From Candidatus Bathyarchaeota archaeon (GTDB lineage Archaea; Thermoproteota; Bathyarchaeia; Bathyarchaeales; Bathycorpusculaceae): a stretch of DNA of 64,000 nucleotides. The translations under genes and the position numbers were made by a program. Below the pieces are notes generated by a model, which saw only the letters and a program-made list of their open reading frames with translations, was not told the DNA's origin and searched no databases. The DNA lies in the NCBI GenBank assembly GCA_003151735.1, contig PLYI01000087.1, positions 1 to 64,000 on the forward strand, given 5' to 3'. Shown here piece after piece: positions 8,188 through 15,056 of the stretch (the stretch's first letter is position 1; every line of letters starts with the position of its first letter).

Positions 8188-8317
8188 GAGACTGTGTAAA
8201 AACTATTTTCAATTTCAGAAAAATGCTTGTTTTATGTGAATAATTTTGATAACAAGATACTGTTTACACACATAGAATGCAACTTTTTGGACGTGATTTT
8301 AGTTTTCACACAGTCTG
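8188..8317. mobile_element. MITE-like element with terminal inverted repeats
   Basis: AGACTGTGTAAAAACT at 8189-8204 is the inverse of AGTTTTCACACAGTCT at 8301-8316, with one mismatch in 16 bases. The 96 bases between are AT-rich and non-coding. The four-base sequence ATTT flanks the element directly on both sides, compatible with a target duplication. The ends resemble insertion-sequence termini, but I cannot assign a family and no transposase is in the window. Non-autonomous element status is inferred from this structure. Confidence 0.5.
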
Positions 8318-8504
8318 ATTTGGGTCTGAGACCCAGCGAACTCACCATGTATTGGACTTAGGTAAAGACTGAAATCCAAGTTTTAAACAAAGGGACTGAG
8401 ACCAATTTAGTGTAAGCACGGGCCGGCTCACTCCCGCATAGAAATGCTCGCTGTTGACTATTTTAAGAGTATTTTTATTATTTTTACCCCTCTATCTCTT
8501 GTGG

Positions 8505-8541
8505 TTTGAACCCAACTGGGTTCAAATCCCCCCCAGTCCAC
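8505..8541 (+). repeat. Perfect hairpin overlapping a tRNA-3'-end-like sequence
   Basis: TTTGAACCCA (8505-8514) and TGGGTTCAAA (8517-8526) form a perfect 10-base inverted repeat with a two-base gap. The right arm continues as a tRNA-like 3' end: a T-loop TTCAAAT, then CCCCC, then CCAGTCC plus A, the layout of T-stem, acceptor strand and discriminator base. The left T-stem strand (CTGGG) pairs in only three positions and no 5' half is present, so it is not an intact tRNA. It may be an attachment-site remnant. Confidence 0.4.
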
Positions 8542-8825
8542 TTCAACATCTTTTTTAATAAACCCCAGTTACTCGGGTTATTGATTGGATATCTGAAAAA
8601 GTTTAAACTGAAATAGAAACGACTTTTAAGCGATAATAAGTTGGGTGCACCGAGTATAATATAGTAAGCGATTCACTCTGTTTTCTATAGGACAAGAGTC
8701 TATGCAAATAGTTCTTAGCAAATTTCTTGTAAATAGAGGGCGTAGAGGTGTTATAACAAGGGAGTGCAGCTTTATGTTTCATAACCAAGCGTTAAGACGC
8801 TCCACTTGTCCATAAGTTTGCTAAC

Positions 8826-8847
8826 GTTTTGTTTAATTAAGCAAAAC
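8826..8847. terminator. AT-rich palindrome downstream of the hydrolase gene
   Basis: GTTTTG and CAAAAC flank a TTAATTAA core, giving a near-perfect palindrome about 100 bases beyond the stop of the minus-strand hydrolase gene. It could form a hairpin in the transcript or be a protein-binding site. Archaeal termination usually relies on U-runs, so the terminator role is tentative. Confidence 0.25.
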
Positions 8848-8949
8848 ATAAACTGAAAAAAGAAAAAGAGGTGTTGAAGAGGTTCTCTTGGTCTATGGGT
8901 GAGTGTTTGTTATTTTGGAGTGAGCGTTTATGCCTGAAGTATTTGAAGT

Positions 8950-11145
8950 TCAACTTGCGTAGATACTCATCGCCCCTGTACTATCGGCGCCCCACACTGG
9001 ACCGAACGGATCTGAGAACCAGTTTGAAACCCCGTTATGAACGCGTACTCCTGATCCAGCGACTATGTTTAGGTTTAAATCGTTATTGCTGGAGATTGCA
9101 AGCCAATAGCCAGTTCCAGTAGTTACACTGACCGGTGATAGCAAATGGAAGTCAACCCAAGAAAAAGTTGTCCCAACAGTCGCCTCGCTCGTTGATGCAA
9201 TTAAGGCTCCTGGCGAACCGCCATTATCAGCGTAGATTGCAGCCGCACCGTCTCCTGCAGCATCTACCCGAGCAACGTTAGCGAAGATGTCTGTTACCGT
9301 TCCAGTATAGCTGCACATGAAGTAAGATGCAGATTTAGCGTTGGCGTCATTTCCATCCTGATAAGTTCCGATGTTTGTGTTGCCCAAAGTTGAAGTGTTT
9401 ATGCCAGTTGCGTAGATGCTCATGGCTCCTCTATCGTCGGTTCCCCATATGAGTCCAAATGGGTTTGCAAAGCCTTTTGCGTAAGAGCTGACTGCGTTGT
9501 GGTCTCGTTGGCCTGTTCCGTCAACCTCCATTACGTTTACTGGGACATTGCCCATCACTGCTAGTCCATACGTTGTACCTGCGACTACATTATAGGGTGT
9601 TGGTAGCTTGAAGTCTACCCATGAGAAACTTGTGCCTAAGCTTACCGGGTTGGATTGCGCTAGTAAGGCACCGGCAGAGCCTCCGTTAACCGCATATATG
9701 GCTGCTATACAGTTCCCTGAGGATGCTCCATCAATGTAAGCCATTATATCGGTTACTACTCCAGTTTTTCTGCATGAAAAGTATGAAATGGATTGCGCAT
9801 TGGCGTCATTCTGGTCGTATACCGTACCGATTGCTGTATTTCCGAAAAGCGTGGGCGGCAAATGATTAACCATCCACTGGTAAGCAGGCTCGCTGACATC
9901 TCTTGCAGAATATGGTCCTTGGATAACGTCTAGGTGGCCATATTCAGGTAATAGTTTTGTTATGAAGTCGGTATTTCCAATTCCGTTGGTCAGATTTCCG
10001 AAGGAGGGGATTCCAAATAGTTCACTGCTAAAGCCGAGAAGTGGTACATTGATATCTTTGTATTTGTCATCGAAGTCTTGCGCTACGTATGGGCAGTTTG
10101 TCCAATCCTTGTAGGCACCCATTTCAGCATAAATCAGCTTTGGCCAATATCGATCGTTGTAAGCACCATTTTGCAGATTTACAGTGACATTTCCGTAGCC
10201 TCCAAGTGTGTTTGAGAATGGCCCGCTTTGAACGACATTATACCACTCCGTGATGTTTGTCCATGTCTTGTTTGTTAACGGATTAATCGGAGGTGGAAGG
10301 GACTGGTTTGTTCCTGGAATATTTGCTGGCGCGTTTGGGTTTTGAACGATGAATTGTGTTGTAAACAGCGCTCCTGAAGGTTGAGGCGGGAAATTTGGTA
10401 AGTTAGGATACTCGTATCCCCAAATCCCTGTCGCGTTAATTTGGCTTACTGTGGAAGTCAAATTAATCGTGTTTGTAGAGTTGTAGTTTTGATTTTTTGC
10501 TGTCCATCCGCCATCGAGCAGAACAATACCTTGCAAGTCCTCTTTTCCATATATTGTCGCATAGTTCATCGTGGCAATTCCTCCGAAACTAAACCCAACC
10601 ATGAAGACTTTGTCAACTCCAGAAACCTGTTTAACCTTGGTGACTGCTTCTCTGATGTCGCTGATCCACTGATCCCAGCCCCAGTTAGCCATGAACCCAA
10701 GTTGGGATGCGTTAAGAGTGATTGGAACAAAGTGCGTTCGGTAGTCGATTGCGTAGACGTCGAAACCTCGATTTGCCCAATAGATAGCTATGCTGTCGTT
10801 TTCGGTCTTTGTGTAGTTGTCGCTGAGTGGATTAGAGGTTAGTTGTTCGCCGTTGCCGTAAGTTCCAGGATTTATGAATATAACTCCTTTTGGCGTAACG
10901 GCTGAGTTGACCAAGCGATGTAAACCTATTTTGTCGTAGGGTCCGTTTGGTGCCATGGAGGCGTTCTTTTGCCAAATATACTCGGCCAGGTTAGGGTATC
11001 CTTTCAATGCTCTGGCGTTGGTTACTAAGGTCCATCCGGTATCTGGCGAGGCAGCAGAAGTTGTTAGAATCGTTGAGATTGTTGTTGGAATTAATGTGGT
11101 GATAAGTAAGAGCAAAAGTGCAAATACCAAAAGTTTTCTTTTCAT
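8950..11145 (-). CDS. Large secreted alpha/beta hydrolase with two C-terminal repeat domains
   Basis: The 731-residue product starts with a signal peptide (MKRKLLVFALLLLLITTLIP). The ATG at 11145 is chosen because GGGAGGTG lies just upstream; an upstream in-frame ATG at 11175 would add ten residues before the signal. Residues about 60-430 form an alpha/beta-hydrolase: nucleophile elbow VGFSFGGIA, LLDGGW, and a late PEYGHLDV carrying the likely catalytic His. Residues about 435-585 and 587-731 are two tandem beta-rich repeats, each starting NT.IGT..D.NDANA and ending GAMSIYA. The repeats probably bind a surface or carbohydrate. Substrate unknown; an exported esterase or lipase is the best guess. 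Confidence 0.75.
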   Translation of the reverse strand: MKRKLLVFALLLLLITTLIPTTISTILTTSAASPDTGWTLVTNARALKGYPNLAEYIWQKNASMAPNGPYDKIGLHRLVNSAVTPKGVIFINPGTYGNGEQLTSNPLSDNYTKTENDSIAIYWANRGFDVYAIDYRTHFVPITLNASQLGFMANWGWDQWISDIREAVTKVKQVSGVDKVFMVGFSFGGIATMNYATIYGKEDLQGIVLLDGGWTAKNQNYNSTNTINLTSTVSQINATGIWGYEYPNLPNFPPQPSGALFTTQFIVQNPNAPANIPGTNQSLPPPINPLTNKTWTNITEWYNVVQSGPFSNTLGGYGNVTVNLQNGAYNDRYWPKLIYAEMGAYKDWTNCPYVAQDFDDKYKDINVPLLGFSSELFGIPSFGNLTNGIGNTDFITKLLPEYGHLDVIQGPYSARDVSEPAYQWMVNHLPPTLFGNTAIGTVYDQNDANAQSISYFSCRKTGVVTDIMAYIDGASSGNCIAAIYAVNGGSAGALLAQSNPVSLGTSFSWVDFKLPTPYNVVAGTTYGLAVMGNVPVNVMEVDGTGQRDHNAVSSYAKGFANPFGLIWGTDDRGAMSIYATGINTSTLGNTNIGTYQDGNDANAKSASYFMCSYTGTVTDIFANVARVDAAGDGAAAIYADNGGSPGALIASTSEATVGTTFSWVDFHLLSPVSVTTGTGYWLAISSNNDLNLNIVAGSGVRVHNGVSNWFSDPFGPVWGADSTGAMSIYAS

Positions 11146-11795
11146 TTTTTCACCTCCCTTCTCAGCCCTCTCCATGCAATGCTTGGAAGTGAAGTAAAGC
11201 CGTTTTGTCGGCTATGTTTTAATTAACTTCATTACTTGTAGAAGGAGAAATAGCGAAGTTTGTTGGTCCCCACTAATTTGTTTTGAAAGCGTAAATGTTT
11301 ACGTGAAGTTCACATCAGTGTGATAGTCTATTCCGGCAAATTCAGTGCCAGCGGCTTCTCTCACTTCAATTAGCTGTGTAAGCTTAGTCTTTGATTTAAA
11401 TCTTAAGGTAGCAAGTTACAGCTGATTCACTATAGCATGCTGAATGCATGAAATCTTCAATTATGGTATAATCAAGTTCGGAATTGCAACATTATTTTGA
11501 TATTAATGATATTAATGATTATCCTTTCAAAATGTTGGATACCGCGTCGCTATGAGCCCTTTCGAGCAATGATGGTTAAGTATTTGCTTTGAGCGCGTTT
11601 ACATGGCGCGCAAAAACCGCTTCTGCCTATGCTCGCGTTATGAGCATCTCTTGTGTGTTTTTTATTTTTGTTATTTAGTGTGTGTGGGGATTAAATTTTA
11701 ATTAAAAAAAAACCGCCGAGTAGCTAAGCAGAATTTCAGGGTTAGAATCTGTTTTTCTTTAAATAAATTTTATTTAAAAAAGTGGAGATAGTATT
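11146..11795. other. 650-base intergenic region
   Basis: Apart from the promoter and leader of the minus-strand hydrolase gene on the left, I see no gene. A nine-base direct repeat GATATTAAT occurs twice in tandem near 11498-11515, and a GC-rich patch with GCGCG/CGCGC elements lies at 11590-11612. The rest is AT-rich and without family signal. Confidence 0.4.
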
Positions 11796-11951
11796 TTAGT
11801 CCTTATTGCCTTTGACAAAAAATATCAAATAACCCATAAAAGGAACAATAATTACAGTCGAAACTATATTACCGGGGTCAGAAAATGACACAGTGGTATT
11901 AGTTATTAAATAAACCCAAAGGCCAATGGCTATGAGTCCAATTACGACCAC
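11796..11951 (-). CDS. Small two-helix membrane protein, possibly frameshifted
   Basis: A 51-residue minus-strand ORF from a GTG at 11951 encodes two membrane helices (VVIGLIAIGLWVYLI and IVSTVIIVPFMGYLIFFV) with a short polar loop and a basic tail. A better start, ATG at 11980, lies about 25 bases after an AT-rich TATA-like stretch but is in another frame and stops after 12 codons (MGGNLLPSF). One base change would join the frames into a longer protein. It is therefore either a GTG-start mini gene or a broken gene. Confidence 0.35.
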   Translation of the reverse strand: MVVIGLIAIGLWVYLITNTTVSFSDPGNIVSTVIIVPFMGYLIFFVKGNKD

Positions 11952-12029
11952 CAGAAACTTGGGAGAAGATTACCACCCATTCTAAATCGTAATGATGTTT
12001 CTATATTTATTTTTTCAACAAGAGAATAT

Positions 12030-12422
12030 GTGATTATAAGCTTTTTGAATCCTACAGAAAAACAGCGTGTTTGGGATTTAAAAGAACATAATATTCACCC
12101 TTATTTTGCATTAATACGACCATCAAATGCAAAAGGGAACGTGTTTTTTAAACTTGACAAAAGCCGAAATACCTATGTTGGAAAAATGACGTTGCAAGAT
12201 GGTTTTGGCTTCTCAATTGGTAAAGATTGCACTCTTATTCTGGAAGAGTTGCGACAATCAGTCTTTTTTAAAGAAAGAAGATATCAATATGATATAGACT
12301 TAGCTTACGTTATTTCTTTTGGAGATGAAATAACAAAAGAGAATTTAATGGATTCCGTGAAGGATTTAGTTTCTTATTCCTTTGAAATCTGGAGGCGGAG
12401 TAATGACAACCCCTCAACATAA
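12030..12422 (+). CDS. Hypothetical protein upstream of a Shedu-like nuclease
   Basis: The 130-residue protein is not recognised. It is a soluble alpha/beta protein with a basic, aromatic middle (VFFKLDKSRNTYVGKMTL), a strand-rich centre and a C-terminal helix (MDSVKDLVSYSFEIWRR). A TATA-like sequence (CTATATTTATTTTTTC) at 12001-12016 lies just upstream, so the GTG at 12030 would begin an almost leaderless message. Its end overlaps the next gene by 20 bases, and the next gene's ribosome site lies within it, so the two are translationally coupled. It may be the sensor or immunity partner of the nuclease. Confidence 0.6.
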   Translation: MIISFLNPTEKQRVWDLKEHNIHPYFALIRPSNAKGNVFFKLDKSRNTYVGKMTLQDGFGFSIGKDCTLILEELRQSVFFKERRYQYDIDLAYVISFGDEITKENLMDSVKDLVSYSFEIWRRSNDNPST

Positions 12423-13083
12423 CTTGTACGAAGAGCTAAAGCATCTTATTGAAGACCAAAATCATCACAATGAAGAGCAATGTCGAGATTATCTTCAACA
12501 TACCAAGTTTCTCCTTTTCAAAGAATTCACAAGAGTCTTAAATTTTATTCATTTTGATTCGGAATACCGCCTTACAAGTGGTGATGCAGATGTTGTCATT
12601 TCAGCGAGAATCAGAGAGGAGGATGGAACTGAATGCAAACGAGCGTATGTCTGGGAATGCAAGCCAGCACAAGTTGCCATATTCAAGAGGGAAACCGACA
12701 ATAGATTCATTCCTACAATGGAACTGGTCAAGGCTGAAAACCAACTTCTACATTACTATCTTGAAGCTAAAGGCAGTAGAGATTTTCGAAACACTTTCGA
12801 TATTACAGATGAAAAAGAAGTCTGTTTAGGTGGAATAATAATAAGTACAGACAAAAGAAGGATTCAACAATCGCACATATTGCCAGAAAGGGCATTAATT
12901 CTCTATGAGAAAGCTAGGGCTGCCAGACATGAACTATATTCCAACTCTGGTATAAGATTGCTAACATGGGACAGAATGCTAGAGCATCTGAGAACTCCTC
13001 GCATTGGAGGTATTGAGGTCAATCCAACGGTGGAAGTATTCGAACCTCAGACAATTCCACCAGGCACCATTACTACTCAGTGA
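12403..13083 (+). CDS. Shedu-like (DUF4263-type) PD-(D/E)xK nuclease, putative phage defence
   Basis: The 226-residue protein shows a PD-(D/E)xK nuclease core: SGDADVVISARI (Asp61, Asp63), then AYVWECKPAQ with Glu85-Cys-Lys87, then a helix AENQLLHYYLEA (Gln114, Tyr118) and a strand GGIIIST. The order D, ExK, Q..Y is that of Shedu/DUF4263 anti-phage proteins. ATG at 12403 follows GGAGGCGG at 12391-12398 and replaces a poorer upstream start. It is coupled to the 12030 gene and lies next to a broken recombinase, the kind of place where defence genes collect. A restriction-type or repair nuclease role is the alternative. Confidence 0.6.
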   Translation: MTTPQHNLYEELKHLIEDQNHHNEEQCRDYLQHTKFLLFKEFTRVLNFIHFDSEYRLTSGDADVVISARIREEDGTECKRAYVWECKPAQVAIFKRETDNRFIPTMELVKAENQLLHYYLEAKGSRDFRNTFDITDEKEVCLGGIIISTDKRRIQQSHILPERALILYEKARAARHELYSNSGIRLLTWDRMLEHLRTPRIGGIEVNPTVEVFEPQTIPPGTITTQ

Positions 13084-13184
13084 GCGAGCAAATAGTTGTA
13101 TAATTCTCTTCAATAGAAATCCTTGGAAGCCACGCCTTCTTTTCATTTCTTGAGTACTTAGCGAACAACATGCTTCTCCAATAA

Positions 13185-13490
13185 TTAAAGCCTCAATTGT
13201 CTGTCTTTCTCCTCTTGAGTCTTATGATATTCTGTTGTTGCTTTCCAATGTCTGAATGTGTGAAAGTGGATTTGCATTAGTCTTGGATCTTTGAGTTTAA
13301 ACGCGATTTTTTTGCGTTGTCGCGAATAATTCCTAATCCATGCGTCTGTGTTGTAGGTGAAGGCACATTGGGTATTCTGTGGCATCGCATTTAGCATGCT
13401 TACAAGTTTGTTGGAGATTGGCAGGTTTCTTGGGTTGCTGTTTTTCTCTGGGATCACTCGTATGCAATTATTGACTAAGTCGATGTACAT
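13185..13490 (-). pseudogene. Truncated tyrosine recombinase (integrase) fragment
   Basis: The 101-residue ORF covers only the middle of the catalytic domain of a tyrosine recombinase. The basic hairpin NPRNLPISNKLV is followed by a helix and the box HFHTFRHWKATTEYHKT, carrying the H-x-x-R pair. The first catalytic Arg region upstream, and the later LGH box and nucleophilic Tyr, are missing; the reading frame degenerates after KTQEEKDRQ. It marks the region as a former integrated element. Similar integrases belong to archaeal viruses and plasmids. Confidence 0.7.
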
Positions 13491-13499
13491 AGAAAGGGC

Positions 13500-13682
13500 A
13501 TGAGCCTCAAATCAAAAACCAGCATAGCAAGACCCAAATCGAAGTCCCTGAGAGCAACCGTGCCTGAAGGCATAGCCGTTTTTCTTGGACTCAACGCAGG
13601 CGATACGCTCGAATGGCAAATGGAAATCACTCAAGGTGAGCGGGTCGCAACTGTCAAAAAGTCAAAAATTGAGGGTGTTTGA
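13500..13682 (+). CDS. AbrB/SpoVT-type DNA-binding protein
   Basis: A 60-residue swapped-hairpin AbrB-like protein: KSLRATVPEGIAVFLGLNAG then DTLEWQMEITQGERVATV. These proteins dimerise and bind DNA, often as the antitoxin of a pair or as a transition regulator. GAAAGGG precedes ATG at 13500. It starts ten bases from the recombinase fragment on the opposite strand. A broken second copy of the same gene is found at about 14026-14151, so the locus has been duplicated. Confidence 0.75.
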   Translation: MSLKSKTSIARPKSKSLRATVPEGIAVFLGLNAGDTLEWQMEITQGERVATVKKSKIEGV

Positions 13683-13707
13683 GACTAAGACTTTTTGCTT
13701 TCGCATA

Positions 13708-13716
13708 TTTTAAATA
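13708..13716 (+). promoter_or_regulatory. TATA box for the small protein at 13751
   Basis: TTTAAATAC at 13708-13716 is a good archaeal TATA element. The start expected 22-28 bases downstream is near 13735-13742, placing the TTG at 13751 a few bases into the message behind AGGGGA. This supports the short form of the gene rather than the longer frame that opens inside the AbrB stop. Confidence 0.5.
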
Positions 13717-13750
13717 CCCAACTCTCTTTACTAAAATAGGGGAAGTAGTG

Positions 13751-13984
13751 TTGCAATTACAACATGCATGCTTCAATGATTTCCCCGATCAGTGCACAGG
13801 ATGCCCAGATTACAGCGAAACAAAGATGGAGCCGTTAAGCCAATACACGTGGCTTGCTGGGATGGTTACGATGTACCCGCCTCATTTCGTGAGTAGAGTG
13901 GTTAAAGAATGCAGGCGGTACCACAAACGAATAGTTGAATATCCACAGGAACGAGAAGCCAAAACAACTTTGAAAGAGCAATAA
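13751..13984 (+). CDS. Small CxxC protein (77 aa), function unknown
   Basis: The short form begins at TTG 13751, after a TATA box and AGGGGA; GTG at 13748 is also possible. The product has a CTGCPDY knuckle near its start, an aromatic hydrophobic middle (YTWLAGMVTMYPPHFV) and a basic C-terminal helix (VKECRRYHKRIVEY). It lies between the AbrB gene and its broken copy, which suggests a mobile three-gene unit. No family is claimed; a toxin or small DNA-binding partner is possible. Confidence 0.5.
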   Translation: MQLQHACFNDFPDQCTGCPDYSETKMEPLSQYTWLAGMVTMYPPHFVSRVVKECRRYHKRIVEYPQEREAKTTLKEQ

Positions 13985-14025
13985 AGCCAAGATAAAGTTG
14001 CTTTCGGAATTAAGTTATCGGGGAA

Positions 14026-14151
14026 ACTGTCGATTTCTAGGTGACTTGTTGCATTGCAAAAAGATACGACACTTTGAAATGGCAAATGACCGATACTCCC
14101 GATGGACGCGTTGCCACCGTCCGAAAATCAGTCCAGCGAAAATCCACTTAA
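14026..14151 (+). pseudogene. Frameshifted second copy of the AbrB-type gene
   Basis: The DNA reads in two frames as an AbrB-like protein. One frame gives RFLGD, matching the FLGL of the intact gene. After a shift the other gives DTLKWQMTDTPDGRVATVRK then a stop at 14149, matching the end of the intact protein (DTLEWQM..GERVATVKK). The copy therefore carries at least one frameshift. It follows the 13751 gene, so AbrB copies flank that gene. Confidence 0.55.
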
Positions 14152-14238
14152 GCAGAAATGTTAAATCCGTTCAAAGGCTAAGCTCAAGTGTGTCGGCGCA
14201 TCCGAAAATTTCCCGGAAAAAATTCGGCATAACTCGAT

Positions 14239-14262
14239 ACAATGTACATTGCGAGGGCAAAG
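14239..14262 (+). repeat. Dispersed motif, copy 1 (ACAATGTACATTGCGAGGGC)
   Basis: One of three related sequences of about 24 bases in this window; the others are at 14846-14869 and 18012-18034. All share ACA.YGTACA.TG..GGGC, with a central GTAC/TGTACA palindrome. Each copy is within about 180 bases of a copy of the 68-nt intergenic element. Function unknown. Confidence 0.4.
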
Positions 14263-14323
14263 GTCTGCCGAAAACTGGTGGGCATAGAGTAAGAAAGTTT
14301 GAATTTATTTATTTGATTTTTAA

Positions 14324-14390
14324 ATGTTCTGATGATAAGCTATTTTCCGAAAAGCCTTTCCTACTATACCCCCAGTTTTTGGAAGGCCTT
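14324..14390 (+). repeat. Conserved ~68-nt intergenic element, copy 1
   Basis: It starts ATGTTCTGATGATAAG, passes through GAAAAGCCT and CTATACCCCCAG, and ends TTTTGGAAGGCCTT. A second copy at 17790-17858 shares most of these bases and a third, worn copy is at 14797-14832. GCCT..TCC can pair with GGAAGGC around a loop that holds CCAG/TTGG, so a folded RNA is possible. TGATGA resembles a C box but a matching C'/D' set is absent in copy 2. It ends exactly at the stop of the Rieske gene. Confidence 0.5.
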
Positions 14391-14720
14391 CTACTGAGTT
14401 TCAAGCAGAATGTCTTTCCCTTCAACCTTCACAGCAGAAACAGGTTCATCTTTGATTTTTGGGTGCATCAAAGGAACCTTCGGGCCAGAAACGACTTTGC
14501 CAGTCGTGACGTCAAACTTTGCCTTATGCTTTGGGCACGTCAATGTATTACCCTCCAGCAAGCCTTTAGAAAGTTCACCATGCATGTGCGTACAACTATT
14601 TTCCATGGCATAATAGACGTTGTTTACGTTTGCTACCACAACTTCCTTTTCGGCAAGCTTTACAACCTTCATTTGCCCCAGAGGTACCTCTGAGGTTTCA
14701 GCAACTTTAATAAAAGTCAA
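14391..14720 (-). CDS. Rieske [2Fe-2S] ferredoxin
   Basis: A soluble 109-residue Rieske protein. The cluster ligands are clear: CTHMHGEL (Cys43, His45) and CPKHKAKFD (Cys62, His65), with the following GKVVSGP loop. There is no transmembrane helix or catalytic domain, so it is a small electron carrier of the type that serves dioxygenase-like or nitrite-reductase-like partners. No partner is adjacent. The gene is bracketed by copies of the repeated intergenic element at both ends. Confidence 0.92.
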   Translation of the reverse strand: MTFIKVAETSEVPLGQMKVVKLAEKEVVVANVNNVYYAMENSCTHMHGELSKGLLEGNTLTCPKHKAKFDVTTGKVVSGPKVPLMHPKIKDEPVSAVKVEGKDILLETQ

Positions 14721-14796
14721 TCATTCCAACTCCTATCTTCATTATCCTAAGTCTGGCTCTTCTATAAGAACGCTAACTGCTTACCGCCGATGAAAG

Positions 14797-14832
14797 CCTT
14801 CGCCTTATTGGTCCAGATTTTGGAAGACCTTC
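14797..14832 (+). repeat. Conserved intergenic element, diverged copy 3
   Basis: GAAAGCCTTCGCC and CCAGATTTTGGAAGACCTTC correspond to the middle and end of the element at 14324 and 17790, with the CTATACCCC segment shortened. It keeps the CCAG/TTGG hairpin and lies upstream of the Rieske gene, opposite copy 1. Confidence 0.35.
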
Positions 14833-14845
14833 AGCACACTATTAA

Positions 14846-14869
14846 ACAGCGTACATTGAACGGGCGAAG
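14846..14869 (+). repeat. Dispersed motif, copy 2 (ACAGCGTACATTGAACGGGC)
   Basis: Second of the three related motifs; it lies 14 bases after the worn copy 3 of the intergenic element. Shares ACAGCGTACA and GGGCG with the copy at 18012. Confidence 0.4.
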
Positions 14870-15056
14870 ACTATGGTTTAAATGAATTATTTGGATACCA
14901 TATTTTCGCTTGTTGCACATAAGAATTTTCTTAAGGAATTTTTTCAACCAACCAATTAGTATATAGTTTAAAGACAACCAAAATGACGGCTCAAGTTGCT
15001 CGCGTCCTTGTGGGTTCACCTATTCCAGACTAAAACCTTAACAGTTAACAAGCACT

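Larger units (their letters stand above)
7937..8949. other. 1-kb gene-poor accessory region
   Basis: No convincing coding sequence. It contains a MITE-like inverted-repeat element (8188-8317), a short palindrome GGGTCTGAGACCC (8322-8334), a perfect hairpin that overlaps a tRNA-3'-end-like sequence (8505-8541), and an AT-rich palindrome near 8826-8847. Minus-strand ORFs here (about 60 codons) lack ribosome sites and family features. The region is the left edge of the decayed mobile segment that runs to about 14.2 kb. Confidence 0.6.
14721..15056. other. 336-base intergenic region with worn repeats
   Basis: Holds the promoter side of the Rieske gene, the diverged third copy of the 68-nt element (14797-14832) and the second GTACA motif (14846-14869). 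A minus-strand ORF of 62 codons at its right end lacks any ribosome site or family signal and is not called. Confidence 0.4.

Noticed and set aside
8024-8212. Minus-strand frame of 62 codons and similar ones in the 8-8.9 kb gap
   Set aside because: They lack starts with ribosome sites and overlap the inverted-repeat element; composition is not protein-like.
8400-8541. A complete tRNA gene ending at CCAGTCC-A
   Set aside because: Only the T-loop and 3' acceptor side fit. The T-stem pairs in three of five positions and no matching acceptor 5' strand (GGACTGG) or anticodon arm is found upstream.
14324-14396. A box C/D sRNA
   Set aside because: TGATGA and a final CTGA are present in copy 1, but the second copy lacks the final CTGA and neither has a good C' box. 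The strongest conservation lies in the hairpin part, not the boxes.
13998-14693. A 231-codon plus-strand frame
   Set aside because: It runs through the broken AbrB copy, a repeat and antisense to the Rieske gene. Composition is unlike a protein and the Rieske gene on the other strand is certain.
14831-15019. Minus-strand frame of 62 codons in the Rieske-CBS gap
   Set aside because: No ribosome site, no family signal, and it overlaps repeat copies.
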